A stretch of 64,000 bases of DNA, from contig NZ_BPRA01000010.1 of assembly GCF_022179645.1 (NCBI RefSeq), positions 124,001-188,000 of the forward strand, read 5' to 3'. The notes under the pieces were generated by a model, which made no database searches, had not been told where the DNA came from, and saw only the letters and a program-made list of their open reading frames with translations. This document shows positions 1 through 7,474 of the stretch, one piece after another. The stretch comes from Methylobacterium thuringiense (GTDB lineage Bacteria; Pseudomonadota; Alphaproteobacteria; Rhizobiales; Beijerinckiaceae). Numbering within the stretch: position 1 is the stretch's first letter; every line of letters begins with the position of its first letter. The position numbers and the translations under genes were made by a program.

Positions 1-182
1 CGGGTGATGCCGGCGAGGTCGATCAGGACCGCCTGCGCTGCGCCGTGCGCGAGGATCGCGGCGGCGCTGCGCTCGACGCCGGGGCCCTGGTCGGCGGTCC
101 AGCGGCCGCGCAGGGCCACGCGCTCGCCGGCGATGTCGGCGCCGGCCGCGTCGGGGTTGGCTGTGCCGGCTTCGATCAGCAC
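1..182 (-). CDS. Partial gene, N-terminus of a probable STAS-containing MlaE-type ABC permease
   Basis: Only the first ~60 codons are in the window; the rest lies beyond the left edge. Reading the minus strand from a GTG at 182 gives a protein with a GRWTAD motif followed by a VLIDLAGI stretch, the pattern of the STAS-like N-terminal domain fused to MlaE-family lipid-transport permeases. The start is supported by a GGAG sequence about 8 nt upstream; another in-frame GTG lies at 191. It is on the same strand as the MFS gene that ends at 330. The family call is inference from a short fragment and could change once the membrane part is read. Confidence 0.45.
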   Translation of the reverse strand, partial: MLIEAGTANPDAAGADIAGERVALRGRWTADQGPGVERSAAAILAHGAAQAVLIDLAGIT

Positions 183-329
183 GAAAAACACTCCGATTCG
201 GTCCCGCGGGACGCGGATGAGCGCCCATCTGAGGGCATCATGGTGACCAAAGCGTGTCTTGCCCGATGCCGGCCCTGGCATATGCCGCGGATAGACCCGG
301 CGCATGCCGGGATGCGCTCCCGGCCAATG

Positions 330-1787
330 CTACGGGGCCAAGGCCCGTGCCGACGAACGCCGCGCCTGCAGGCCGAGCCCGACGAGGCCGAGGCCGGCCA
401 GGGCGATCGGCGCCATCAGGGCGAAGGTCGTCGCCGGCCCGGCGCTGCGATAGACGATGCCGCAGCCCAGGGTGGCGATGGCCGAGCAGAGCGCCGTCGC
501 CGAGCTGAGCGTGCCCTGTGCCCGGCCGCGGGCGCCGTCCGGGGCGAGGGCCGACACCGCGTTCATCGCCCCGAAATGCGTGGCGCCGAAGCTGAAGGCG
601 TGGAGCATCTGCAGGGCCGCGAGGGCGGGCAGGCCATCGCCGGCGAGGGCCATGCCGAGGGCGCGCAGCACCGCCGCGACCCCGCCGAGCGCCAGCAGCC
701 GGAACGGCGAGCGCCAGGCCGCCGGCAGCTTTCCGATCACCGCGAACAGCACAATCTCCGCGGCGACGCCGATGGCCCAGAGCGCGCCGATCCAGGCCCC
801 CGGCACCCCCGCCGTGCTCCAGGCGATGGCGCCGAAGGCGTAGAGCGCCGCGTGGCTCGCCTGGATCAGCGCCGCCGCGGCGATGGCCAGCCACAGCACC
901 CGGGGCAGGCGCGGGCGCGCCGTGGGGTGGAACGCCTTTTCCACGTGTTCCACCTCGTTCCAGCTGAAAAAGGCGACGGCCGAGGCGATCAGCGCCAGCC
1001 CGGTGAGCAGGAGGGGCACCGCGAAGGCTTCGCCGAGCCACCCGAGCAGCGCGCCCCCGGCGAGGTTCGCCCCCAGGAACCCGATCGAGCCGGCCATGCG
1101 GATCCGCGGATAGTCCAATCTCGGGGGTTTTTCGGCGCGCCTCACGCTTGAGCGAAGCGGCTCCGAAGCCGCTCGCCGTCCCCCACCCGCCACCTCACCC
1201 CGAGGTGCCCGCGCCGGCGGGCCTCGAAGGGTTTTCCAGACGTCACGGAGCGAACGGGAGGACCCTTCGAGGCCTCCGCCGCGCTCCGGCATCTCGGGGT
1301 GAGGTTTTGGGGGGGAGAGAGGGGCGGAGAGGCCGTCGCCGGACCGCCCCCGCGCCGATCCGGCCTCGGCCTGGGCGGAGCGCCGCACCGCCGCGAGCGT
1401 CAGGTAGTCGATGCTCGGCACCAGCGGCGCCGCGGCGACCGCGTTGATCGCGATGAGCCCCGCGAGCAGGCCCCAGCCGACGGCGGCGGCGGCCGGCATC
1501 AGCGCGTAGGTCGCGGCGAGAACCAGACTGCCCACGAGCAGGAGCGTGCGCGCGGAAAACCCCCGGTCGATCAGCCCCATCAGCGGCGCGGTGGCGACGA
1601 TGCGGATCGCGATCGGCAGCGCCAAGAGCCCGCCGATCAGCCCGGCATCGAGATGCAGCGCGTTCAGCCAGACCGGCATGAACGGCATCGCGATGCCGAT
1701 CTCGACGAAGACCACGGTGTAGAGCAGCGCGAGCCGGAGGGCGTTCGGCGCGTCGCTCGGGCTGGGTGGGGGCGGGGCAGGGGGCAC
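330..1787 (-). CDS. MFS transporter with an inserted palindromic repeat
   Basis: This is a 485-residue major facilitator family permease of the inner membrane, resembling the phenylpropionate/HcaT-like branch. Successive hydrophobic segments run from about residue 18 to 125 and again from about 230 to 475. Between them, residues ~137-222 form a hydrophilic Pro/Arg/Gly-rich stretch that does not look like transporter sequence and is encoded by a region containing a long DNA palindrome (1193-1304). The conserved LDYPRIR...GSIGFLGANL block resumes directly after it, so the reading frame is kept. Substrate is unknown. The insert lies in a loop, so the protein may still work; equally the gene could be decaying. 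Confidence 0.8.
   Translation of the reverse strand: MPPAPPPPSPSDAPNALRLALLYTVVFVEIGIAMPFMPVWLNALHLDAGLIGGLLALPIAIRIVATAPLMGLIDRGFSARTLLLVGSLVLAATYALMPAAAAVGWGLLAGLIAINAVAAAPLVPSIDYLTLAAVRRSAQAEAGSARGRSGDGLSAPLSPPKPHPEMPERGGGLEGSSRSLRDVWKTLRGPPARAPRGEVAGGGRRAASEPLRSSVRRAEKPPRLDYPRIRMAGSIGFLGANLAGGALLGWLGEAFAVPLLLTGLALIASAVAFFSWNEVEHVEKAFHPTARPRLPRVLWLAIAAAALIQASHAALYAFGAIAWSTAGVPGAWIGALWAIGVAAEIVLFAVIGKLPAAWRSPFRLLALGGVAAVLRALGMALAGDGLPALAALQMLHAFSFGATHFGAMNAVSALAPDGARGRAQGTLSSATALCSAIATLGCGIVYRSAGPATTFALMAPIALAGLGLVGLGLQARRSSARALAP
1193..1304. repeat. Long imperfect palindromic repeat inside the MFS gene
   Basis: The left arm starts with CCTCACCCCGAG and continues to CCTCGAAGGGT. The right arm is its imperfect reverse complement, from ACCCTTCGAGG to CTCGGGGTGAGG, with a ~30-nt loop. 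It is about 112 bp and is translated in frame on the minus strand as part of a hydrophilic insert. It resembles the dispersed intergenic palindromes of high-GC Hyphomicrobiales, and the way it sits inside a gene recalls the Rickettsia palindromic elements. No second copy is seen in this window. Confidence 0.75.
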
Positions 1788-2162
1788 GGCGGGGCCGGGG
1801 CGGCGGGAGGGCGCCGGACGTGTGCACGTGGGGGGTGGGTTTGGCTATGGCTATGTTGGGGCCATATCGAGGATGCTCCGTTGGCCGCAGGCTATCCGTA
1901 GTATATTGACTGGCGAAACACTTGTAAAAGCAGCAATGTTGATGAATATGAGCGCGCCCACGCACCAACGCGAGGAGCGGGCCGATTCAAAATCAAGCTG
2001 GAAACGCTTTTTGATCGGTCCTAGTCCATTGCACTAGCAGCCCAGCCCGCGCTAAATAGGACTGCCTACGTTGCTCCTTGTCATTCGGTAGCGTATTGGG
2101 CACAAGTCCAGTGAGGCGGTCACCATTGATCTAAAAATATCGCCGAAGGGTTGGGGGACCCC
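1788..2162. other. Gene-free stretch at the left edge of the AT-richer island
   Basis: No credible gene is seen here. Composition changes from very GC-rich to mixed near 1850, which marks the left side of the island holding the ABC-3C-like operon. A 9-bp motif GGTGGGTTT at 1834-1842 recurs inverted at 5735-5743, close to the right side of the same island; it may be chance. The stretch should contain the promoter of the rightward operon, but no clear -35/-10 pair could be chosen. Confidence 0.5.
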
Positions 2163-3290
2163 GTGCCGAAATCTGCCGTAGACGACAAGCCTAGTGCTCC
2201 TGAAGCCTTTCCATCTCCAACTCCTTGGCCCGGCGCCAACGCTCGCTTGCTTGGGTTGGGAATTGGGTTGCCCGTTAGTGAGCTTGATCGCCTAGCTCAA
2301 TTCAGCGCAGCAGAATTCGAGCGATTTACGCTGGAGTGGGTCTCCGATTATCTTGCGATAAAGGTTCCAGAGATCGTCGAGGTCCAGCAACGTGGCGGCG
2401 CTGGCGACAAAGGGCGCGATGTCCTCGCGTGGCTCGATCAGACAAAAGTTCTGAGGCGGCGGTGGAGGCTATACCAGTGCAAACACTATGGTGCAGCCCT
2501 AGGCGCTGGAATCGCAGCAGCCGAAATCGGGAAAGTGATTTTCTATACGCATCGAGGCGACTATACCGTACCGGAGCAGTATGTTTTTGTGACCCATAAG
2601 GGGGTTACGTCGCCGTTTCAAGATTTGATTGATGCGCCAGAAAAGCTCCGTAGTTTTATAATTACTAATTGGGACAAGCATTGTCGCGATGAAATTCGGA
2701 AGCAACCAGTAGATCTTAGTGTCGAATTAAAAGAGTATATTAATAATTTTGACTTTAGTATTTTTAGAGCGAAACAGCCTCTCGAATTGCTAAAGGAGCA
2801 CGCTCAAACACGCTATCACCTAACTGTATTTGGGGCACCGCTCATTGACCGCGCGGTCCCCCCATCGCCACCTTCGGAGGTCACGCCCGGCGAGACTGGA
2901 TACGTAACGCAGTTGTTTGCGGTAATCGGCGAACAGATGGGCGCGCCCGTTTTGTCACACAAAGAGTTTAGCCATATTGATAAATATCGGAAACTATTTG
3001 ATCGATCTAGAATAACTTTCTACTCTACAGAAGGACTAAAAGAACTTGCTCGCGACCAAATGGCAGATGTAAGATTTTTCGAGACTTTGCTCGATGAGTT
3101 TGGGAATAGCTTATATCACTGGTATAGTGACATAGCTGCGTCGGGTTATCAACGTCTTCTTAATACTGTGAAAGGCTCGCAGTCGATTCAGTTAGGCAGC
3201 CACGCTTTGGCGCCGCATGTACTCGCAAATGATCGCGAGGGCATGTGCCATCAGATGGCTAATGAAGGCCTTGTCCAATGGTGCGAGTAG
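2163..3290 (+). CDS. Mrr-like nuclease effector of an ABC-3C-type system
   Basis: This is a protein of about 375 residues. Near residues 75-110 it shows a PD-(D/E)xK nuclease core of the Mrr type: a glycine-rich GGAGDKGRDV motif giving the acidic residue, then a strand ending in QCK, the Q-x-K form of the active site. The C-terminal half lacks a nuclease motif and matches in layout the effector-coupled C-terminal domain of ABC-three-component systems described by Aravind and colleagues. The GTG at 2163 is preceded by GGGGGA; a TTG at 2151 is an alternative. The stop overlaps the next gene by 13 nt. Predicted role: DNA cleavage in an anti-phage or anti-plasmid response. Base composition is clearly lower in GC than the surroundings. 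Confidence 0.7.
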   Translation: MPKSAVDDKPSAPEAFPSPTPWPGANARLLGLGIGLPVSELDRLAQFSAAEFERFTLEWVSDYLAIKVPEIVEVQQRGGAGDKGRDVLAWLDQTKVLRRRWRLYQCKHYGAALGAGIAAAEIGKVIFYTHRGDYTVPEQYVFVTHKGVTSPFQDLIDAPEKLRSFIITNWDKHCRDEIRKQPVDLSVELKEYINNFDFSIFRAKQPLELLKEHAQTRYHLTVFGAPLIDRAVPPSPPSEVTPGETGYVTQLFAVIGEQMGAPVLSHKEFSHIDKYRKLFDRSRITFYSTEGLKELARDQMADVRFFETLLDEFGNSLYHWYSDIAASGYQRLLNTVKGSQSIQLGSHALAPHVLANDREGMCHQMANEGLVQWCE

Positions 3291-3793
3291 CAGCTAAGGG
3301 CCGCCCCCGCTATGATCGACCGTTCAATTCACCTCTAGAGTGCGGGCTACGGCTTCTTTTTGTGTTGGCAGCGGCGGATGGCCATAGATGCGATCTGCAA
3401 CGTCTAATTTCTTATGATTATTTGATAGTACATTCTGGTGATGTTCTGGGAGGACCCAAAAGTTTACATCCAGCTGTTCCGTATCGCAGCAGTGAGCTGC
3501 TAGTTAAGCGCGATTTAATTCAGACTGGCCTCAATCAAATGTTTTCTCGAGAACTTTTATCTAAAAACTTTGATAAGTTTGGAATAACTTATAACTCTAC
3601 AAATTTAACTGTTGCTTTTCTGGGACTTTTAAATACCGCTTACGCAGAATTACTGCGAGAACGCGCAGGTTGGCTTATATCAAAATTTCAAAATTTAGAC
3701 GATCTGTTGTTGGAGCGTTATATGGCTGAAAACATCGGGCGGTGGGGCGCAGAGTTCGAGCGCATAACGGCCATAAGTGGTTTGGAGCTTTAG
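3278..3793 (+). CDS. Probable ABC-3C middle component
   Basis: This is a 171-residue protein starting at an ATG that overlaps the end of the nuclease gene by 13 nt, with GAAGG upstream. It has no catalytic motif that I recognise. Size, position between a nuclease effector and an SMC-like ATPase, and the opening pattern (PFNSPLECGLRLLFVL, which looks like a small winged-helix-type fold) fit the middle component of ABC-three-component systems. The next gene starts 2 nt after its stop, so the three genes are surely one operon. The function of middle components is thought to be coupling the ATPase to the effector. The family call depends mostly on context. Confidence 0.6.
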   Translation: MVRVAAKGRPRYDRPFNSPLECGLRLLFVLAAADGHRCDLQRLISYDYLIVHSGDVLGGPKSLHPAVPYRSSELLVKRDLIQTGLNQMFSRELLSKNFDKFGITYNSTNLTVAFLGLLNTAYAELLRERAGWLISKFQNLDDLLLERYMAENIGRWGAEFERITAISGLEL

Positions 3794-3795
3794 GC

Positions 3796-5661
3796 ATGTT
3801 GCAGCTTCGTTGCATTTTATTACGAGGCCTGAATGTTGAGGATGCAATAGTGCAATTCCTCCCATCTGGGAATATTGTCGCTGGAGAGTCCGATACAGGC
3901 AAAAGTTATCTTTTACACTGAATCGACTATATATTTGGCGCCGACGAATTGCGCAAGCGTATCCCTCAGGCTGAGCCATATTCTCAGCTTTTTGTTGAAT
4001 TTGAAAATACCGCAGGCGCTTTTCTCACTTTAATGCGACATCTCTCTGGTGGAGATCTCGCTGCCCATAACTGCAGGATTAAGGACATTATTGGCGAGGG
4101 CGATAAAATTGTGTTTCGTCGCCATGGAACGAGTACTGCTATCGATGTAACTTCGGTAATTTTTTCTTTTGCTGGAATCCCTGAGGCAACTCTTCGCGCC
4201 AACAAAGATGGAAAGACACAGCGTCTTTCCATCAGAAATTTTATGCCGACCATCGTCGTCGATGAAGTTTCTGTAATCGAAGAACAGTCGCCAGTTTTGG
4301 GACGTCCTAGCTACGACAACACGGCGCGAGAGCGAATGTTCGCGTTCATGCTTTCCGGCAAAGACGATAGGGGCGTGGTTGCAGCCGAGCGGCGCGACAT
4401 AGCTACGGCGCGGCTGAATGCGCAGTTAGATGTGATCATTGATCTTCTGACCCCACTTGAGCAGCGACTGGATCAAGTTGTTGCAGAAAGCCCAGACGAG
4501 ACGATTGAGCGCGTTGATGCAAGTATTGCCTCCGTAGCTGAATCTTTATCACAGTTTGAGGACGAGCGAGAAGGGCTTATGAACGAGCGGCAGGCAGCAA
4601 CGGAAAATATGCAGCGTGCCGAGTCTCAATTGATTGCAATCGAGGAGCTTCTTAGTCGTTATCGGCTTCTGGATGAAAGATACAGTTCCGATCTCGGGCG
4701 ATTAGATTTTATATCAGAGGGCGCTCATTACTTTGATGGACTTCAGGAAATTAAGTGCGCACTGTGCGATCAATTGATGACGCCTGAGCATGCTCATGTA
4801 GCGGCAGGAAGTAGTGAAACCATCTACGCATCCGCACGAGCTGAGGCTTCAAAAATTCTCGCACAACGCCTTGACCTCGAAAATGCAGTAGCAAGCCTGA
4901 TAAGCCGCCGAGTTGCTCAGAACGAGGAAAAGCTATCAACGCAAAAAAATATACTTCGAGCTAATACGCGTTTGAACAGTATTATTCAGCCTGCAATTCA
5001 AACGAACGTAGAACGCTTGCAATCACTTCTAGATCGACGGATTTACTTGGAAGCAACCCGAAGTGATCGAGAGCAGCTTGAAGGCCTACGCGCAAAGAAA
5101 GACGAAATCGAGCGTGCTGCTGAATCTCGGCGCCCTGCAAAACGCGAGTGGGAAGCATTGCCCGGGAAAGCACTGCGAGCGTTCTGTAACGAAGTAGAGT
5201 TTGTTTTGAGAGAATGGAAATGGAGCGGCACGGGTCGCGTCGAATTTGATTCGAAAAAATATGATATTATCGTAGATGGACAGGCACGCCAATCGCACGG
5301 AAAGGGCGTTCGTGCTGTTCTATATTCAGCATTTATAATTGGATTGCTTCGTTATTGCTCTAATAACAATCTACCTCATATAGGATTTGCTATAATAGAC
5401 TCTCCTCTGACTAGCTATAAGAAGAAGGGCGTTCAGATTAAAGGAGCAGATGGCCCTATCGACTTGGGTGTTGAGGCCGCTTTCTGGGAATCCCTCAAGC
5501 GGGTCTCCGCAGGAATTCAGATTATCATTGTGGAGAATAAGGAACCGCCGGCTGATGTTGCGGCGGCAGTTCAATATGAGTGGTTCGCGGGAGATACAGC
5601 GTCGCCAGGCGACCGGGTTGCCTTCATTCCAGTGCCCGGTCCTGCTGGACCATTCATTTGA
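3796..5661 (+). pseudogene. SMC/RecF-like ATPase of the ABC-3C system, interrupted by TGA at codon 42
   Basis: Reading from the ATG at 3796 gives a P-loop GESDTGKS (codons 30-37), then YLLH, then TGA at 3919-3921, and the same frame continues without another stop to 5661 (~620 codons). Downstream parts are intact: a long coiled coil with a CALC zinc-hook-like motif (C321, C324), a GKGVRAVLYSAF signature-like segment and a Walker B IIDSPL (D535). The TGA falls in the helix after Walker A. It could be a real nonsense mutation, a sequencing error, or less likely read through. A TTG at 3949 could start a fragment but would lack the P-loop. If the stop is real, the ATPase and probably the system are inactive. 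Confidence 0.75.
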
Positions 5662-6072
5662 CCGCTTGACTTAATACTCGTTTCTTTTGAGGCGTTGAGC
5701 GTTATCAGCTGGGTGCTGAACGTACTCCGTCTTGAAACCCACCTTGACACCACCCACTTCGTCAGCCCGCCGCCGTCGCGACGGCGTCGCATTCCGTCCG
5801 CCCCCCAGCCCCGTCATGCCCGGCGACTCTCCCAGTCGATCGTCCATGCCGTCTCCGGCTGACGGGGCCTGATCCGCGCGGATCGGCTCACCCCGGCCAA
5901 CCGCGAAATACGATCTCCCGGCCGTGCCGGCGGCCGACGGCCGGAGGCGTCGAAGCGCATGGCCGCTGCTCCGGCCCCGCCGTAAGCCGCCGTTAAAGAC
6001 GTTCCGTCATACTCGATCGCGCCGAAGTCACGGTCCGTGCGCGGATTGTCGGTCGACGAGGACGTGGGTTCT
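5662..6072. other. Right border of the island, no gene seen
   Basis: The first ~80 bases are still AT-richer and follow the ATPase stop. From about 5760 the composition returns to the GC-rich host type, including a short palindrome GCCGTCGCGACGGC near 5772. AAACCCACC at 5735-5743 is the inverted partner of the motif at 1834-1842. No open frame here looks like a gene. Confidence 0.45.
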
Positions 6073-6885
6073 ATGGTGGGTTCCGGTTCGCAGACGCGGC
6101 TCGACGCGTCCGAGTACGACGTCATCGCCTCCGCCCTGGCGGAGACCGAGCGCGGGCGGCTCTTCCTGGCGGAGGTCGCCCGCCGGCATCGCGGCGCCGA
6201 CACCGACACGCTGCTCCAGGCGATCGCGCGGCTGGAGCAGGTCGTCACCCGGGACGCTGCGACCGCCGACGACCCGGACGCCCTGCGCGGCGAACTCGCG
6301 GCGATGGCCGAGGGCATCGCCCGCACCCGCACCGAGATCGCGGCGATGACCCTGCCCGACGGAGAGGACGGCCGGAGCGGGGCCGAAACCCTCGACACCC
6401 TCGTGCAGGGCGCCGAGCGGGCGACCTCCGAGATCCTGAGTGCCGCCGAGGCGATGCAGGAGGCGGCCTGGAGCCTGCGCGAGACGGGGGCCGACACGGC
6501 GCTCTGCGACGTGCTCGATCGCCGTGCCATCGTCATCTACACGGCCTGCTCGCTCCAGGACCTCTCGGCCCAGCGCACCGGCCGCCTCGTCGCGACCCTG
6601 CACGACCTCGAAGCCCGGATCGCCGCAGCGCTCGGGCAGGAGGCCCCGCTTGTGGCGGAGCCGCCGCGCGAAGCCCCGCCCGCAGCGCTCCCGCCGCTGC
6701 CCGAGGCCCTGCCCCCGGAGGACGACATCGACTTCCTGCCGGACCCGGCCGAAGCGGACCCGCCGGCCGCCGGCCCGCAGCCCCGCCCGGCGCTCGCCCT
6801 GGCCGACGACGCGGACGACCTGGCGCTGGCCTTCGCCGACCTCGACCGCCTCAGCATCGAAGAGAAGATCGCGCTGTTTTCGTGA
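6073..6885 (+). CDS. CheZ-like chemotaxis phosphatase
   Basis: This is a protein of about 270 residues. The mid-part is a long helical hairpin containing YTACSLQDLSAQR, which matches the CheZ active-site helix in which Asp and Gln (D-x-x-x-Q) help remove phosphate from CheY. The N-terminal part (SALAETERGRLFLAEVARRH) is typical of the alphaproteobacterial form. A Pro/Ala-rich acidic linker follows, and the protein ends in a short LSIEEKIALFS tail that may bind CheY, as the CheZ C-terminus does. ATG 6073 is chosen; GTG 6037 is an alternative. No other chemotaxis genes lie nearby. The motif makes the family likely; activity is not shown. Confidence 0.7.
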   Translation: MVGSGSQTRLDASEYDVIASALAETERGRLFLAEVARRHRGADTDTLLQAIARLEQVVTRDAATADDPDALRGELAAMAEGIARTRTEIAAMTLPDGEDGRSGAETLDTLVQGAERATSEILSAAEAMQEAAWSLRETGADTALCDVLDRRAIVIYTACSLQDLSAQRTGRLVATLHDLEARIAAALGQEAPLVAEPPREAPPAALPPLPEALPPEDDIDFLPDPAEADPPAAGPQPRPALALADDADDLALAFADLDRLSIEEKIALFS

Positions 6886-6930
6886 GCGCGCCGGCCGCCC
6901 GCCCGGCGCATCGCCTGCTATAGACGGGGC

Positions 6931-7371
6931 ATGGCCCTGAACCTGCTGAAGCTCTGCGTCGGACCCGCCACGATCGGCGAACTCGAGGACCGCATCGCCC
7001 ACAACCGTGCCGAAATGCTGCGCCTCGGCCAGATCCCGCGCACCGTCCACACCACCCGCATGGTGCCCAAGCGCAAGCGCGAGATCGCGGGCAAGGGCTC
7101 GATCTACTGGGTGATCAAGGGCACGCTGCTCTGCCGGCAGGCCATCACGGCCATCGAGCCCTTCACCGGCGCCGACGGCATCGGCCGCTGCGAACTCGTG
7201 CTCGACCCGGAGGTGAAGCCGGTCTCGCCGCGGCCCTGCCGGCCCTTCCAGGGCTGGCGCTACCTGCGCCAGCGCGACGCCCCCCGCGACCTCGACCACG
7301 CCGCCGCCGGCGACCTCGCCGAGATGCCGGAGGCGCTGCGGCGGGAATTGTCGGCGCTGGGCCTGATCTGA
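6931..7371 (+). CDS. DUF1489 family protein
   Basis: This 146-residue protein begins MALNLLKLCVG, the hallmark start of the DUF1489 family that is widespread in alphaproteobacteria. Its middle, with KGSIYWVIKG and the FQGWRYL segment near residue 102, also fits. The function of the family is not known. It starts 45 nt after the CheZ-like gene on the same strand and is followed by a strong hairpin, so it is the last gene of this short unit. A TATAGAC sequence just upstream could be a promoter element, but it lies very close to the start. Confidence 0.85.
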   Translation: MALNLLKLCVGPATIGELEDRIAHNRAEMLRLGQIPRTVHTTRMVPKRKREIAGKGSIYWVIKGTLLCRQAITAIEPFTGADGIGRCELVLDPEVKPVSPRPCRPFQGWRYLRQRDAPRDLDHAAAGDLAEMPEALRRELSALGLI

Positions 7372-7387
7372 GGCGGGGCATCCCGGA

Positions 7388-7431
7388 ATCGAAGGGGGCC
7401 GCGCTCCGAGTGGATCGCGGCCCCCTTCGAT
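7388..7431. terminator. Bidirectional terminator hairpin
   Basis: A perfect 16-bp stem (7388-7403 with 7416-7431, ATCGAAGGGGGCCGCG and its complement) with a 12-nt loop sits between the convergent DUF1489 gene and the giant coiled-coil gene. No long U tract follows on either side, as is common in this group. Confidence 0.8.
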
Positions 7432-7474
7432 CGCTGTTGCGTGAGGCCGGCAGGGCTTTCGCCCCGCCTCCCCC

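Noticed and set aside
3919-3921. TGA as a selenocysteine codon
   Set aside because: No SECIS-like hairpin was recognised just after it, the protein is not a redox enzyme, and a point mutation or sequencing error is simpler.
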